From contig OX335643.1 of the NCBI GenBank assembly GCA_946894095.1, positions 7,675,036 through 7,739,035 on the forward strand: a DNA stretch of 64,000 nucleotides, in the 5' to 3' direction. The position numbers and the translations under genes were made by a program. The first letter of the stretch is position 1, and every line of letters begins with the position of its first letter. This stretch comes from Incurvaria masculella. Its lineage: Eukaryota > Arthropoda > Insecta > Lepidoptera > Incurvariidae. The notes under the pieces were generated by a model, which worked only from the letters and a program-made list of their open reading frames with translations, made no database searches and was not told where the DNA came from. Below are positions 52,919-63,640 of the stretch, one piece after another.

Positions 52919-55900
52919 CTGTCGTCAAATAAGTTCATATCATTATTCATATTAAGATTATTTTCTTTATCTTCAGCAACATGCATGCTATCTATTGCAT
53001 GAAACATTCAGTATGACGTGTCTTTTGAATCGAAGCTTCTTTACCGATGTTTTTAAATTATAATATATCCGTTCTTAAAAATGTTACGGCTTTTCACACG
53101 GCAGGTAGATATATTCTCCGACGTTTCGAGCTAATCATTCAGCCCGTTGTCAAGGAGGCATCCGCCGCGCTCGTGCGCAGCAGACGACTCTACCTGCCGC
53201 GTGAAAAGCCGTAACATTTTTCAAACATGTCTAACGACCGCGGTAACCTCAAAAGTATCATATCCGTTCTTACTTTTCCCTTGAAGAAGAAAGAAGAGAA
53301 ATCTATAACAACCAAAACTACAACACTCACCAGAGATTATGCACTCCACCCTAAGTATACTGTTATTTTTCTCTGCTCTGGACCCCGATGTTTACAGCTG
53401 GCAACCTTTAAAATATGATGCCGAAGTAGGCTAAGATATCGAAGACGATTTTGAAATTCTACCAATATAAATGTATTGATATTATGACATTGATATAATA
53501 TTCATGTAACCATGACACAAATAAAATAAGTACTTTTCAATACACCCTAGTATCGTCTTAAGATTCCAACTCATTGGATGTATTGATTGACTAACCTGTG
53601 CTGCGCGAGGTGCATCTCAAACTGGCACCACTGACTCAGAAGGAACTTGTTTGAGATGACTAGCATGATGGCACGCGACCGGTCCATACACGACACGATG
53701 TTCTCCAAGATGGATAGTCCCACCTGAAACCACAATAAATATATTTAGTTCAACATACATATTCCTTGAAGCATATTCTTTCTTTAACTGTACACTGGGC
53801 ACTGCCTGAGATATTTAAGGAAGACACTGCTGCATCCAACATGCGGCAGCGCACCTGGAATTCTTTCCAGTATTTGTCGAGGTATTTCTCGAGGCTCGAT
53901 TGGCGGAGGTAATTACGAAACGCCAGGATAGCATTAAATCTCTTACGCGTTTCTCTAGTGATGGGTGACAGTGGTAGATAGGAGCTGGCAGCTCATATGG
54001 AAACATCTTCCGTATTTCTCAAGTGGGCAGTAAGGCAGTTACTTATCAGCATCTCAACTAGAAGTCCTTCCATTTTAGAGTGCTGGTTACTACAGGAAGT
54101 TACGAGTCGTCAGCCCGCCTGGAAGTATTATCCATATTTCTCGAATGAGGGTTGGCAGAGGTAATTATGAGCTGGCACGTCACCTGAAGTTTTCGTGTTT
54201 CTCGAGTGATGATTGGCAGAGTTACGAGCTGGCTGCTCATCTGGAAATCTTCCATATCTCTCGAGCGGGGTTGCTCACCTGAAAATCTCTCTCGTGCAGA
54301 CACACGCTCACGTTGCAGTCGGCCTCGACGTGGGGAAGCAGCTGGTCTAGTACCCACGCGCGGTCCTCGTTGCAGTACGACACAAACACATCGTAGTGAT
54401 AGATCGCATCTGTACCTGCAAAGCATCCACCTTTCGAGTCATTTTGTCTCGAAAACCATTGCGTGTTACCTCATGGTTCGGAAGCCATGTGCAATTTTTC
54501 TTTCTTAATTCCTAGATGGTAGGATTAAGCCAGTTCAGTTTGGTGCCACCACACAATGAACGATGGTCGAAGCGGCCGTGAGAATTATCACTTTTTTTTA
54601 ATCTATTTTATAACGTACATTACTAATTTACTTATACGTTGTACAATCATCACTACATAGTATAAAACAAAGTCGCTTTCTCTGTCCCTATATCCCTTGC
54701 ATGTATGCCTTAATCTTTAAAACTACGCAACGGATTTTGATGCGGTTTTTTTTAATAGATAGAATTGAAGAGGAAGGTTTATATGTATAATAACATCCAT
54801 GAAATAGTGGAGAAATACTGTTATTTTTGAGGTTTCCAATGTGATGTCGTAAAAAATTACATTTTTCCGCTTATATTGCAAACGCAGGCTGAACCCTACG
54901 AGATTTATCAAAATAATGTACTAAGTATTGTACACTTGTACGTACATGGTATATGTCTATCTCTTATGGATATCCCACAGTAACATTTTTTTGTCATTTA
55001 CTTTTTACGACAAATAATGTCTAATTTTCGAAGCGATTTTAACCAATACAGCATTAATCCTTATCCAATTAAATACCTCAAATACATGGTTGATTTAATA
55101 TAGATCTATATGGCCCTGTACAGCATATGATTTAAATGAATATGTTCGAAGATATTACAGATTTAAAAATTGTGGGACGTAGCGTTTGGGCGGTACCGGC
55201 CGGACGGGGCGGCAGGAGCGTGCCTATAAATAGTGCGTCGGAGGCCGCGCTTCTCCCTGTAGCACTTTGAATTTAGCAGCGATCGGACGCGTTTATTATC
55301 AGAGCTCTCTAATATCTAATAATCATCTAATAATAATATCTAAGTATTTTTTATTTCAAACATTTTAATGTAGGAACTCTACGTAAAAAGGGTTTATTTG
55401 TGTCAAAATAATATTTTTTTAAATGATATTTTGCCCGTGCAAAGCCGGGACGGGCTGCTAGTGTAGAATATTGGAAAGGTTTCTTCGGAAATGCGGTGTA
55501 ATGGGCTATGGAACATGATGACCGTGAGTCCCAGTGAAATTAAAAAAATATGATGAGGGAAACAAAAGTTTAGGGTTTTCATATGTAGGAATACTATAAA
55601 TTAAATACTAATTTCAAGGTCATATTTTTATCTTGACATAGAACGCTCGTGAGAATTCGATTTGTTTTTGACCATTTTATTTTGTTAAATTGTGTTGCTT
55701 CTTCTCTTGCTGTTGTCTTTCAGATGGTAAAGACAAGCATCTTAATATTTGAAAATGTTTCAGCTCGAAAACAATTTCATCGAGTAATTTTTTCTCCCGA
55801 CTTTGGAACTATTTTTGTGCTTATTTCATTCTCCAGAATAGTCTCCTGTAGTGGTTTCAGAACCGAATCTTGTATGTGCACAGTAACTATTAGAGGGAGT

Positions 55901-58900
55901 AGTGAACGGTATATTAGAATTGCCTTGATATGTGAAACGATTCATTAATTAAATTAAGACAAATATGTGTGCAGTTGAAGTATGTTGAACTGGCTTTCCT
56001 ACGCACCTAGAAGAATTTCAAATGACAGTGTTGCAAAAATCTCCCACCACTCCGGAAAAATGACATGATGATAGGAATGTATTTTATACTACTCACTGAA
56101 ACTCTTCTCTTCGTTGCCGATGATGCTCAGCATGGCTGAATTTTTGACGGTGATGAAGAAATATTTGACGCACCACCACCTCCTGAAGAGTACAACAGCT
56201 ATGACACCAAAAATGACCAAAGGAATAGAGATCATCAAGATGAGGCTAGTGATCTGTTCCTCCATTATGTCTTCGTATGGCGGTTTATTTCTCTCAGCCT
56301 CATGGCACCCTGGGACATCTGTGAACTCCCACTTTGAATCTTCGTTCACTGTGTAACATGTGTACGCATGTTTGTTGTAATCAAAGAGTATGAACGAACC
56401 GTTTCTGTCAGGAGAGTTGTCGTCTTCAGTGCAGTTTTCGAGATCTTTGCAAATTGTCTGCAATGAAACTCTCTTGTTTATGATATTTTCATAATATGAG
56501 AAACCAGTGTGGAATTCCAAGGCAAAGTACTGACTAGACTGATTTATTGTGGGTTCAATCTTGGGCGGTATAATAACCTCCGTGTTATTATTGGCTTTAG
56601 AATATTTTATGATTTCTCCATTTATAGCAATGTCCAAGAATTCTCTAACCTGACAGCTGCAGACGAAGTAATTATCGGAGAGACCTATGTAAGTCACGTG
56701 ACTTAAGTCCGAAATCATCGCGTCTGATATCATGTTTAAATTGTTCTTTATCAAATTGAGTAACCTTAGCTGAGGCATGTGTTCATATATAGGTCCAAAC
56801 CAACTCGGTACACGATTCGCCATTAAGTCCAAGAATTCAAGACTCTTTAATGACGCCATTACGTGCGCAGGGACGACAGATACGGCGTTATTGGTCACTT
56901 TGAGAATTTCTAGATTCTGAAAATTCTTGAAGATTTCGAGAGATTGCAGACCAACACGATCTGCAAAAAGGACGACAAGACTACCGCTGAGCTTTTCTAC
57001 GAAATTCTGGTTGCTGATTGACATTATTTGACTATTCCCGCTCACATCCAAATATTTCAGGGCGATCCCGTTGAATGTATTGCTTTTGAGGGAATTTATT
57101 CCCACTTCGCATATCGACAGTTTCTGCAGGCTTTCACTTAACCATTCGAAAATCCCCACATTCGCTTGGGTGATTACCGTTTTAGAAAGATCCAAAGACC
57201 TGAGGTTTTTTAAGGACCAGAATATCTTCTCTGAAGCTATTTGGATGTAGGTCGCTGATCCGTGCGTAGTGTGGATCTCATTGTTACTGATGTCCAGGTA
57301 CAGAAGATTGTCTAGGCCGTTAAATGCTTGCGCCTCGATGTGCATTATAAGATTTTCTCCGAGGTAAAGGGCCTCCAGTAATGGCATGTTGCTGAAGGTG
57401 TTATCTTCGATAGTGCGTATGCTGCAGGCGCGTAGGTCGAGCTCCCTCAAGTTTTTGAACTCAACATGCTTGAAGGCGCTAGCCCAGCGTTCATTTTGTG
57501 CTGGAATGTAATAATAACAACACAGTTTAATTTACCGATTATTTTACTAGCAGTTTTATCCACCCAGCAGTTTCATGTTCACAATAAATATTTGAAGTGT
57601 TCATATGAATGTTTACGAATGAAAATTATTATTTTCCCTCTACATACATTTCAATGTATAGATATCAAGGAAAATATATAGAGACGAGTCGTAGAACAAA
57701 ATATGTTAAGTTTAGTTTACAGAATCACCCCCTTCCAGCCCTTATTTTTGTATTATGTTTAGGGCTTATGCTAACCCCATAGTCCCTATACAGAACACAA
57801 AACATTTAATAGAATCACTATCTCCTAATATTGTAATCAGATTTAGAAAATAATCAGTTAAAATGTTGGTCTGGACATACTTCTGGAACAAGATTCGAAC
57901 CTGCGACTTTTGAATTACATGTCCACTGCTCTACTGCTAAGCTATCAGAGCATTACGTCATCTCAATAGTTGCTGTCAAATTGCCTTAACGTAGGATTAA
58001 TTCGCGAAATCAGCGCCATTTAGTAGTAGATAGGGGAAGCCGCCGATTCGTATAGAATTGAGAAATTTGTTGGCTTTCTTACGGGATTCCTTGCGGGTGG
58101 ACTGCATCGTAGAGACGGCGCCTGTTGCGTTAAAGCTGACCATGTAGAGATCGCCCGGCTCGCTAGAATCGTGGAAGCTATTGCTGTAGAGCGTCAGATA
58201 GTGGAGCGTCTGCGCCAAAGAACGACCCTCGGAGTCGTGGTAACTGAACACCTGAAATGGTTGGTCATTTAGGAGCTACGTACATACCATCACATCGCTT
58301 TAAAAATTTTACTCTTCTCAATTCCCTTACCTACAACCTTATTACCCCTTCTCAATTCATAACACTATATTTCTTTCTGTAGACAATGCTCCCTGACACA
58401 GCTAGTCGAATTTCTGCTGCATTTATTTCACATTCAAGCTTCAATCCTACAATAGAATGTACTTCTTACCTCACTACATTCAATAACGTTTGGTACTATT
58501 ACTTTGCAATATCCCATTGAAACGATTTAGCCGCGCTGGTAACTACTAAACTATGAACTTCTCTCGACCATGATTTATCGGTCTAGGAACTAGCAATTGA
58601 TGAATGTCATAACAATAGGCGCGTCTCCTTTGGTACGACCAATACATTGGTGAACAATATGTTACCAATTTAAGTCTCACCTTCGGAACAGTTGTGAAGC
58701 CACATTTGGCCAAGCTTAACTGCTGGACGGGGGTGTCCGTCCTCCGTATCTTGGTCCTGAGTAGCTCGCGCAGCTGCTGCACTGCGTCCTGGCTGCTGGA
58801 CAGGTCCACTGCTTCTTCGCCTGTGCCATCATCATCAGTTTTGTATCCTTAGCAAACTTCTCAAGCGAGTGTAGTTTTGATTCCAGATTTAAAAATATAG

Positions 58901-59977
58901 CAAACTATATGAATTGCAGAATATTGGACTCGCCATCGTATTTTATTCTGTAACGATCATTCTTTTTTTGATAGACAGGTGGAGCCACTGAAGAGAAAGG
59001 AAGGAGAAGTGGCATGCGGTCGATATCGCGTCTCCGCTATAAATCTCCGACCATATAATTATTTGGGAATCCATTGCGGGTCGTATGCCACATAGTCAAT
59101 ACATCGCAACCGCGCACGAATGTAGTCTAAAATAGCGTTTCACGTCAGTTCCCACCCACACACACACCCCATTACATCTGCGACTACTTTTGCATGTGGC
59201 ATGTACGTTTAATTTGGATTGGTAGTTATTGAAAGTTGGAGACAGCGGGTAAGCGCGCTGGATGCCATATCTCCTCTCTCTTTATCTATGGGTGCAAGTT
59301 ATGCAAGTTAAAAGACACTTAAAGGGCCTTTATTACTAAAGTGGTGATTATCTTGTACTGGTATCGATTGCAAGATGGTAAGAAAGGCCCTTGAATGTAG
59401 GGATCAAGCTAATCAGTACTTGGTGGAAAAGACCCTAAAGTTGTAAAGTTGTTATAAAAAAAATATATCGGTCAAATGAGCACCTCCAGAGTTGATGCAC
59501 ATTTTTGCTAGTTTCACGGCATTTTGAATTGTTGCTCACAAACACACCAAATTAGTTGTAAGCCCTTCGACCAGTTGGAATTTTCTGAAACTATAAACTG
59601 AGCAATATAGTCGCAATCTGTTGATGGGAACTAACTTGGCGAATGCATTTTAGGGACAATTCCCCGCGCGGAAGCGATGTGTGTAGTATACGGCTGTGTT
59701 CAATACGATTTTAAAAACAGTGATATGGACAACTTATCCAAACTTTGGGGACCCGGGTAACGTCCACATGCCATTTCTCCTTCCCTTTCTCTTTTTTGTG
59801 AAAGCATTTCTCTAACTAGTTCAATTTACCTATAACCTGTGAAGTCCTAATGCCTTACCAAGTTTACCAGTGAGATTCCCTTCCTTGGTGACCCAGCTCT
59901 GAACATCCGTCATGTAGCCGGTCAAGCAGCGATCGGTAGCACCCGTCGAGTACATGCATATCGCTGTGTAGCATAGC
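52708..59977 (-). CDS. Toll-like receptor, 7 exons, N-terminus missing
   Basis: Type I membrane receptor of innate immunity. An LRR ectodomain senses ligand and a cytoplasmic TIR domain recruits adaptors. Exons in transcript order: 59977-59868, 58820-58681, 58251-58083, 57500-56097, 54415-54279, 53723-53596, 52918-52708. Phases agree; 765 residues are visible before TGA at 52708-52710. Seen: a cysteine-bearing N-terminal segment, about ten leucine-rich repeats, an LRR C-cap (NYFVCSC), a membrane helix (ITSLILMISIPLVIFGVIAV, about residue 555) and a TIR domain with YDVFVSY (box 1), ERDFQVG (box 2) and FW (box 3). Box 2 has Val in place of Pro, as in many insect Tolls. The first exon shown begins in phase 2 without a start codon or signal peptide, so at least one exon lies upstream. 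Confidence 0.92.
53082..53222. mobile_element. Penelope-type terminal inverted structure, second family
   Basis: AATGTTACGGCTTTTCACAC with GGCAGGTAGA on the left is mirrored by TCTACCTGCCGCGTGAAAAG with CCGTAACATT on the right (about 34-bp arms). Between them, on the minus strand, is GCTCGAAACGTCGGAG, the word that precedes the end of Penelope-like elements. No coding part. In Toll intron f-g. Confidence 0.65.
53596..53723 (-). CDS. Toll-like receptor exon f (TIR middle)
   Basis: Acceptor TTTCAG, donor GTTAGT. Encodes VGLSILENIVSCMDRSRAIM and LVISNKFLLSQWCQFEMHLA, matching the helix and strand after box 2. Confidence 0.94.
54279..54415 (-). CDS. Toll-like receptor exon e (TIR box 1 and 2)
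   Basis: Acceptor TTGCAG, donor GTGAGC. Encodes YHYDVFVSYCNEDRAWVLDQ and NVSVCLHERDFQ, the start of the TIR domain. Confidence 0.94.
54516..54595 (+). mobile_element. SINE body fragment
   Basis: GATGGTAGGATTAAGCCAGT and CGATGGTCGAAGCGGCCGTG belong to the shared SINE body. Confidence 0.5.
54650..55461 (+). mobile_element. Possible non-autonomous Helitron
   Basis: Starts TCACTACATAGTATAAAACA after an A. Ends with the hairpin GCCCGTGCAAAGCCGGGACG followed by GGCTGCTAG and then T. TC at the 5' end, a 3' hairpin and CTAG before T match Helitron rules, but no inverted ends or Rep protein exist. Inside, 55170-55290 is a GC-rich patch with TATAAATAG. In Toll intron d-e. Confidence 0.4.
56097..57500 (-). 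CDS. Toll-like receptor exon d (LRRs and membrane segment)
   Basis: Acceptor TTCCAG, donor GTGAGT, 1404 nt without a stop. Repeated LxxLxLxxN units (LRELDLRACSI, LLYLDISNNEI, LRSLDLSKTVI, LKYLDVSGNSQ, LEFLDLMANRV, LRLLNLIKNNL), then the C-cap cysteines, the QTICKDLENCTEDD segment and the membrane helix followed by basic RRWW. Confidence 0.95.
57880..57951 (-). repeat. tRNA-like sequence, probably a SINE head
   Basis: Minus strand: A-box TAGCTTAGCAG and B-box GGTTCGAATCT are intact and D- and T-arm stems can form. The acceptor stem does not pair and no sound anticodon arm was found, so this is not a working tRNA gene. Confidence 0.45.
58083..58251 (-). CDS. Toll-like receptor exon c
   Basis: Acceptor TTTCAG, donor GTAAGA. 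Encodes VFSYHDSEGRSLAQTLHYLT and STMQSTRKES. Phase 0 in, phase 1 out. Confidence 0.85.
58681..58820 (-). CDS. Toll-like receptor exon b
   Basis: Acceptor GCACAG, donor GTGAGA. Encodes EEAVDLSSSQDAVQQLRELL and TPVQQLSLAKCGFTTVPK, the first LRR-like stretch. Joins exon a through a split glycine codon. Confidence 0.85.
58980..59290. repeat. Dispersed repeat shared with 28.5-28.8 kb and 43.9-44.2 kb
   Basis: GGAAGGAGAAGTGGCATGCG with GATATCGCGTCTCCGC is the inverse of a segment near 28730-28780. CAGTTCCCACCCACACA and GGCATGTACGTT recur near 43995-44060. Confidence 0.5.
59305..59450. mobile_element. AGGGCCTTTATTACTAAAG MITE, copy 1
   Basis: Left ACACTTAAAGGGCCTTTATT; right AATCAGTACTTGGTGGAAAA then GACCCTAAA. 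The ends are imperfect inverted repeats. About 140 bp. Confidence 0.6.
59868..59977 (-). CDS. Toll-like receptor exon a (first visible)
   Basis: Acceptor TTTCAG, donor GTAAAC. Encodes LCYTAICMYSTGATDRCLTG and SWVTKEGNLT, a cysteine-bearing segment at the start of the ectodomain. Enters in phase 2, so an upstream coding exon is required. Confidence 0.8.
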
Positions 59978-60032
59978 CTGAAATATTATAAAGTTTAGCC
60001 TGTTTTCACCAACTGCTCATTTATTTTAATCG

Positions 60033-60165
60033 ACACTTAAAGGGCATTTATTACTAAAGTGCTGATTATCTTGTACTGATATCGATTGCAAGCTGCTAAG
60101 ACAGGCCCTTAATATGTGGCGATTAAGCTAGTCAGCAGTAGGTGAAAAAGGCCCTAAAGAGTTTG
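60033..60165. mobile_element. AGGGCCTTTATTACTAAAG MITE, copy 2
   Basis: Same order of motifs as copy 1 (ACACTTAAAGGGCATTTATT to GGTGAAAAAGGCCCTAAAG). Confidence 0.6.
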
Positions 60166-60860
60166 CTATATCGTAATCATAATTACCTATCTGGGGCACA
60201 TATAATAAAACAAGACAAAAATGTTATTGATAAATGACATAAAATTATGCACAATGAGATCAACATTTGTAACCGGATGAACCAAATTATTACGCACCAT
60301 CTGTCGGCAACACCGCCCACTTGCTCGCGACTGACGCTAAGCCACTCCGCGCCATAGACAAAGGAGAGTAGGGATAGACTGCTAACGTCATGCAACGTAC
60401 AAAACTCGCTAAATACTTCTTATTCTCGCTTTTACTATGATATTTCACACCCTTCACTAGTTACATCGTTATTAAAATAAGCTAAATTCCAAATTGTGTC
60501 TAGGCAGGCATGATGAAAACGTTACATTTTAACTATAAATTAAGTAATGTAATTGCAAATAAAAAAATTTCATTGATATTCATTGGTTTGTATTTAATGT
60601 ATTCTGAAATGTCAATTACAACGCCATCTGTTGACTGTTATTATCCCTATTCAACCCTTGTATGACTCTATGATCTTTCCCTTATCTATGGCCTGGGATT
60701 CTTATAACTTTGGCTGTGACGTAGGTCCCAGTTCGTGGGCACGCACCCAGTTTGCTTGAACCAACTCGTCTCTACCTCCTCCGCGGTATAGACGATTGAA
60801 CTATTGAACTCTGGCGCAAGTACATTCACGTATTTTCATGCCTTTACACATGAAACGTAA
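60166..60860. repeat. Dispersed repeats, gene-free
   Basis: Shares blocks with 2320-2780 and, inverted, with 34020-34160. No coding potential beyond short chance frames. No upstream Toll exon with a signal peptide was recognised here. Confidence 0.5.
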
Positions 60861-60864
60861 ATGC

Positions 60865-60980
60865 TGCTTTATTACTAAAGTACTGATTATCTTGTACTAG
60901 TATCTATTGCAAGATGGTAAGAAAGGCCCTTTAATGTACGGATTAAAGTAATCAGGACTTGGTGGAAGAAACCCGTCTCT
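60865..60980. mobile_element. AGGGCCTTTATTACTAAAG MITE, copy 3 (truncated)
   Basis: Begins inside the left end (CTTTATTACTAAAGTACTGA) and runs to CAGGACTTGGTGGAAGAAAC. Confidence 0.55.
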
Positions 60981-61150
60981 TTTACTTCTCAGTCGACGTA
61001 AATGCAACTAAAAGGAATACCAAAGTAAGAATATGACCATCGACTTAATGACCATTTCAAAAGCGCTTTCTGCTTAGTGAGTTCAGTTTATATACAACAA
61101 TATTTAGTTTGACGGCTTACCGCGCGTATGAGGAGCAGGACGTGCTGCTC

Positions 61151-61185
61151 GACGTTTCGGAGCCTCACATGGGCTCCATCTTCAG
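61151..61185 (-). ncRNA. Candidate hammerhead-ribozyme core, minus-strand copy
   Basis: Inverse of 63637-63671 with the same core words and the same 6-bp stem II. Confidence 0.5.
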
Positions 61186-62549
61186 GAGAACGTGCCTGTC
61201 GCGACGGAGGTAGGCACGTTACTGGCTACCCGCCGCTTTGCTTCACTTCTCAGCGTCCATGGCAACACTCGTACATTTTCTTGAGGATTAGCTGCGGTCC
61301 GAATTTCGTGTGAAGTGCAAAACACGCTGACTGTGTTTTCCTCGACGTCTGTTGTCGGTGCACCTCTCCGAAATTCAGTTTTCAGCTTATTCAGCACGGG
61401 TTTCCATATGGGCGAAAGACGGTAGGAATCTTCACGATTGAAGTTCTTGTGCTTGCTGATTTCGATGGACTCTCGAATGATTCGTGGGAGGTTTCGTTGT
61501 TCAGGTACTAGGACTTTCACCTGATCAAACCTCAACCAGTGCCCAGGTCCAGATTCTGCATGCTCACACAGCGCTGACTTCGTGATATCTCTGTTCTTAA
61601 CCGCCCGTATGTGCTCCGTGATGCGTGTGCTGACGCTCCTCTTCGTTTGGCCAATGTACGATTTACCGCATGAACAGGGAACTCTGTAGACGCCAGCGGC
61701 GAGTAATGGTACCTTGTCCTTCACTGATCGGAACATGGCTGAGACCTTGCGTTGAGGATACAGTACGGCTGGTATGCTGGATCTCCTCAGTATCCTCGCA
61801 ATACGGTCTGTCACTCCCCTGATGTACGGCAGGTATGCGGCTCGCCTCTTGACGTCATACTGTGGTTGTCGTTCTTTCCTTCTGGTTCTCCAATCTCTTG
61901 CCTTATAACCATTGCCTTGCAGCACTGTCTCAATGAATTTAATTTCCGCAGCAATGTGTAGTGGATCACAAAGACGTTCCGCTCTCTGTAGAAGTGATTT
62001 TGGTACCGATTGTAAGTGTGCCGGGTGGTGATGTGGGGATGCATGTAGGTACCTATTGGTATGGGTCGGTTTTCTATATACCGTATGACCCAACTTTCCA
62101 TCGGCGCACTTAATCACTAATACATCCAGGAATGCTAGCTTTCCTTCCTGCTCAATCTCCATAGTGAACTTAATCCTGGGATGTATGGAGTTGAGGTGGT
62201 CTAGGAATTTGCTGAGCTCTGTGAGTCCGTGGGTCCACACTGCGAAAACGTCATCCACGTAACGGATCCATAGTGCCGGTTGTAAAGCTGCCGAGTCCAG
62301 GGCACGCTGTTCAAATGACTCCATGAACAGGTTCGCCACCACTGGAGCTACCGGTGACCCCATCGCCACACCATCTGTTTGGACGTAGTAACTCTCGTTC
62401 CACAGGAAATATTTAGTGCTAAGGACGTGTCTGAGTAGATCGATGTACATCACGGACAGGTTGTTTTCTTGTAGAAGGGCTTCTATTCTCTTCAGCGCAT
62501 CTTCCACAGGAACAGCGTGCCCTGGACTCGGCAGCTTTACAACCGGCAC
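61182..62549 (-). CDS. Penelope-like RT/GIY-YIG protein, 5'-truncated copy
   Basis: The minus frame of 455 residues is open to TGA. Reverse transcriptase marks: DGVAMGSPVAPVVANLFM (about 79-96) and YVDDVFAVW (about 122). GIY-YIG marks: [20 protein letters not shown] (about 290), then LCEHAESGPGHWLRFDQV and NREDSYRLSPIWKP. The first 13 residues derive from the neighbouring inverted copy, not from the element. The N-terminal half of the RT is missing, so it cannot be a full enzyme. Confidence 0.85.
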   Translation of the reverse strand: MPVVKLPSPGHAVPVEDALKRIEALLQENNLSVMYIDLLRHVLSTKYFLWNESYYVQTDGVAMGSPVAPVVANLFMESFEQRALDSAALQPALWIRYVDDVFAVWTHGLTELSKFLDHLNSIHPRIKFTMEIEQEGKLAFLDVLVIKCADGKLGHTVYRKPTHTNRYLHASPHHHPAHLQSVPKSLLQRAERLCDPLHIAAEIKFIETVLQGNGYKARDWRTRRKERQPQYDVKRRAAYLPYIRGVTDRIARILRRSSIPAVLYPQRKVSAMFRSVKDKVPLLAAGVYRVPCSCGKSYIGQTKRSVSTRITEHIRAVKNRDITKSALCEHAESGPGHWLRFDQVKVLVPEQRNLPRIIRESIEISKHKNFNREDSYRLSPIWKPVLNKLKTEFRRGAPTTDVEENTVSVFCTSHEIRTAANPQENVRVLPWTLRSEAKRRVASNVPTSVATGTFS

Positions 62550-62563
62550 TATGGATCCGTTAC

Positions 62564-63640
62564 GTGGATGACGTTTTCGCAGTGTGGACCCACGGACTCA
62601 CAGAGCTCAGCAAATTCCTAGACCACCTCAACTCCATACATCCCAGGATTAAGTTAACTATGGAGACTGAGCAGGAAGGAAAGCTAGCATTCCTGGATGT
62701 ATTAGTGATTAAATGCGCCGATGGAAAGTTGGGTCACACGGTATATAGAAAACCGACCCATACCAATAGGTACCTACATGCATCCTCACATCACCACCCG
62801 GCACACTTACAATCGGTACCAAAATCACTTCTACAGAGAGCGGAACGTCTTTGTGATCCACTACACTTTGCTGCGGAAATTAAATTCATTGAGACAGTGC
62901 TGCAAGGCAATGGTTATAAGGCAAGAGATTGGAGAACCAGAAGGAAAGAACGACAACCACAGTATGACGTCAAGAGGCGAGCCGCATACCTGCCGTACAT
63001 CAAGGGAGTGACAGACCGTATTGCGAGGATACTGAGGAGATCCAGCATACCAGCCGTGCTGTATCCTCAACGCAAGGTCTCAGCCATGCTCCGATCAGTG
63101 AAGGACAAGGTACCATTACTCGCCGCTGGCGTCTACAGAGTTCCCTGTTCATGCGGTAAATCGTACATTGGCCAAACGAAGAGGAGCGTCAGCACACGCA
63201 TCACGGAGCACATACGGGCGGTTAAGAACAGAGATATCACGAAGTCAGCGCTGTGTGAGCATGCAGAATCTGGACCTGGGCACTGGTTGAGGTTTGATCA
63301 GGTGAAAGTCCTAGTACCTGAACAACGAAACCTCCCACGAATCATTCGGGAGTCCATCGAAATCAGCAAGCACAAGAACTTCAATCGTGAAGATTCCTAC
63401 CGTCTTTCGCCCATATGGAAACCCGTGCTGAATAAGCTGAAAACTGAATTTCGGAGAGGTGCACCGACAACAGACGTCGAGGAAAACACAGTCAGCGTGT
63501 TTTGCACTTCACACGAAATTCGGACCGCAGCTAATCCTCAAGAAAATGTACGAGTGTTGCCATGGACGCTGAGAAGTGAAGCAAAGCGGCGGGTAGCCAG
63601 TAACGTGCCTACCTCCGTCGCGACAGGCACGTTCTCCTGA
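62564..63640 (+). CDS. Penelope-like RT/GIY-YIG protein, shorter 5'-truncated copy
   Basis: Element sequence begins near 62509 (reading EQRALDSAALQPALW) and the frame continues through YVDDVFAVW, the RT thumb and the GIY-YIG domain to TGA at 63638-63640. It differs from the inverted copy at few residues (for example IKLTMETEQ against IKFTMEIEQ). It lacks the RT fingers and most of the palm, so it is not functional as an RT. Confidence 0.82.
   Translation: MDDVFAVWTHGLTELSKFLDHLNSIHPRIKLTMETEQEGKLAFLDVLVIKCADGKLGHTVYRKPTHTNRYLHASSHHHPAHLQSVPKSLLQRAERLCDPLHFAAEIKFIETVLQGNGYKARDWRTRRKERQPQYDVKRRAAYLPYIKGVTDRIARILRRSSIPAVLYPQRKVSAMLRSVKDKVPLLAAGVYRVPCSCGKSYIGQTKRSVSTRITEHIRAVKNRDITKSALCEHAESGPGHWLRFDQVKVLVPEQRNLPRIIRESIEISKHKNFNREDSYRLSPIWKPVLNKLKTEFRRGAPTTDVEENTVSVFCTSHEIRTAANPQENVRVLPWTLRSEAKRRVASNVPTSVATGTFS

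Noticed and set aside
55170..55290. Solo LTR or host gene promoter
   Set aside because: TATAAATAG in a GC-rich patch is suggestive, but no target duplication or TG...CA ends fit, and the surrounding repeat explains it better.
57880..57951. Functional tRNA gene
   Set aside because: The A- and B-boxes are good, but the acceptor stem does not pair and no anticodon arm can be drawn.
62508..62549. First 13 residues of the 455-codon Penelope frame as an N-terminus
   Set aside because: These bases are the inverted neighbour copy read antisense, so the start codon there is accidental.
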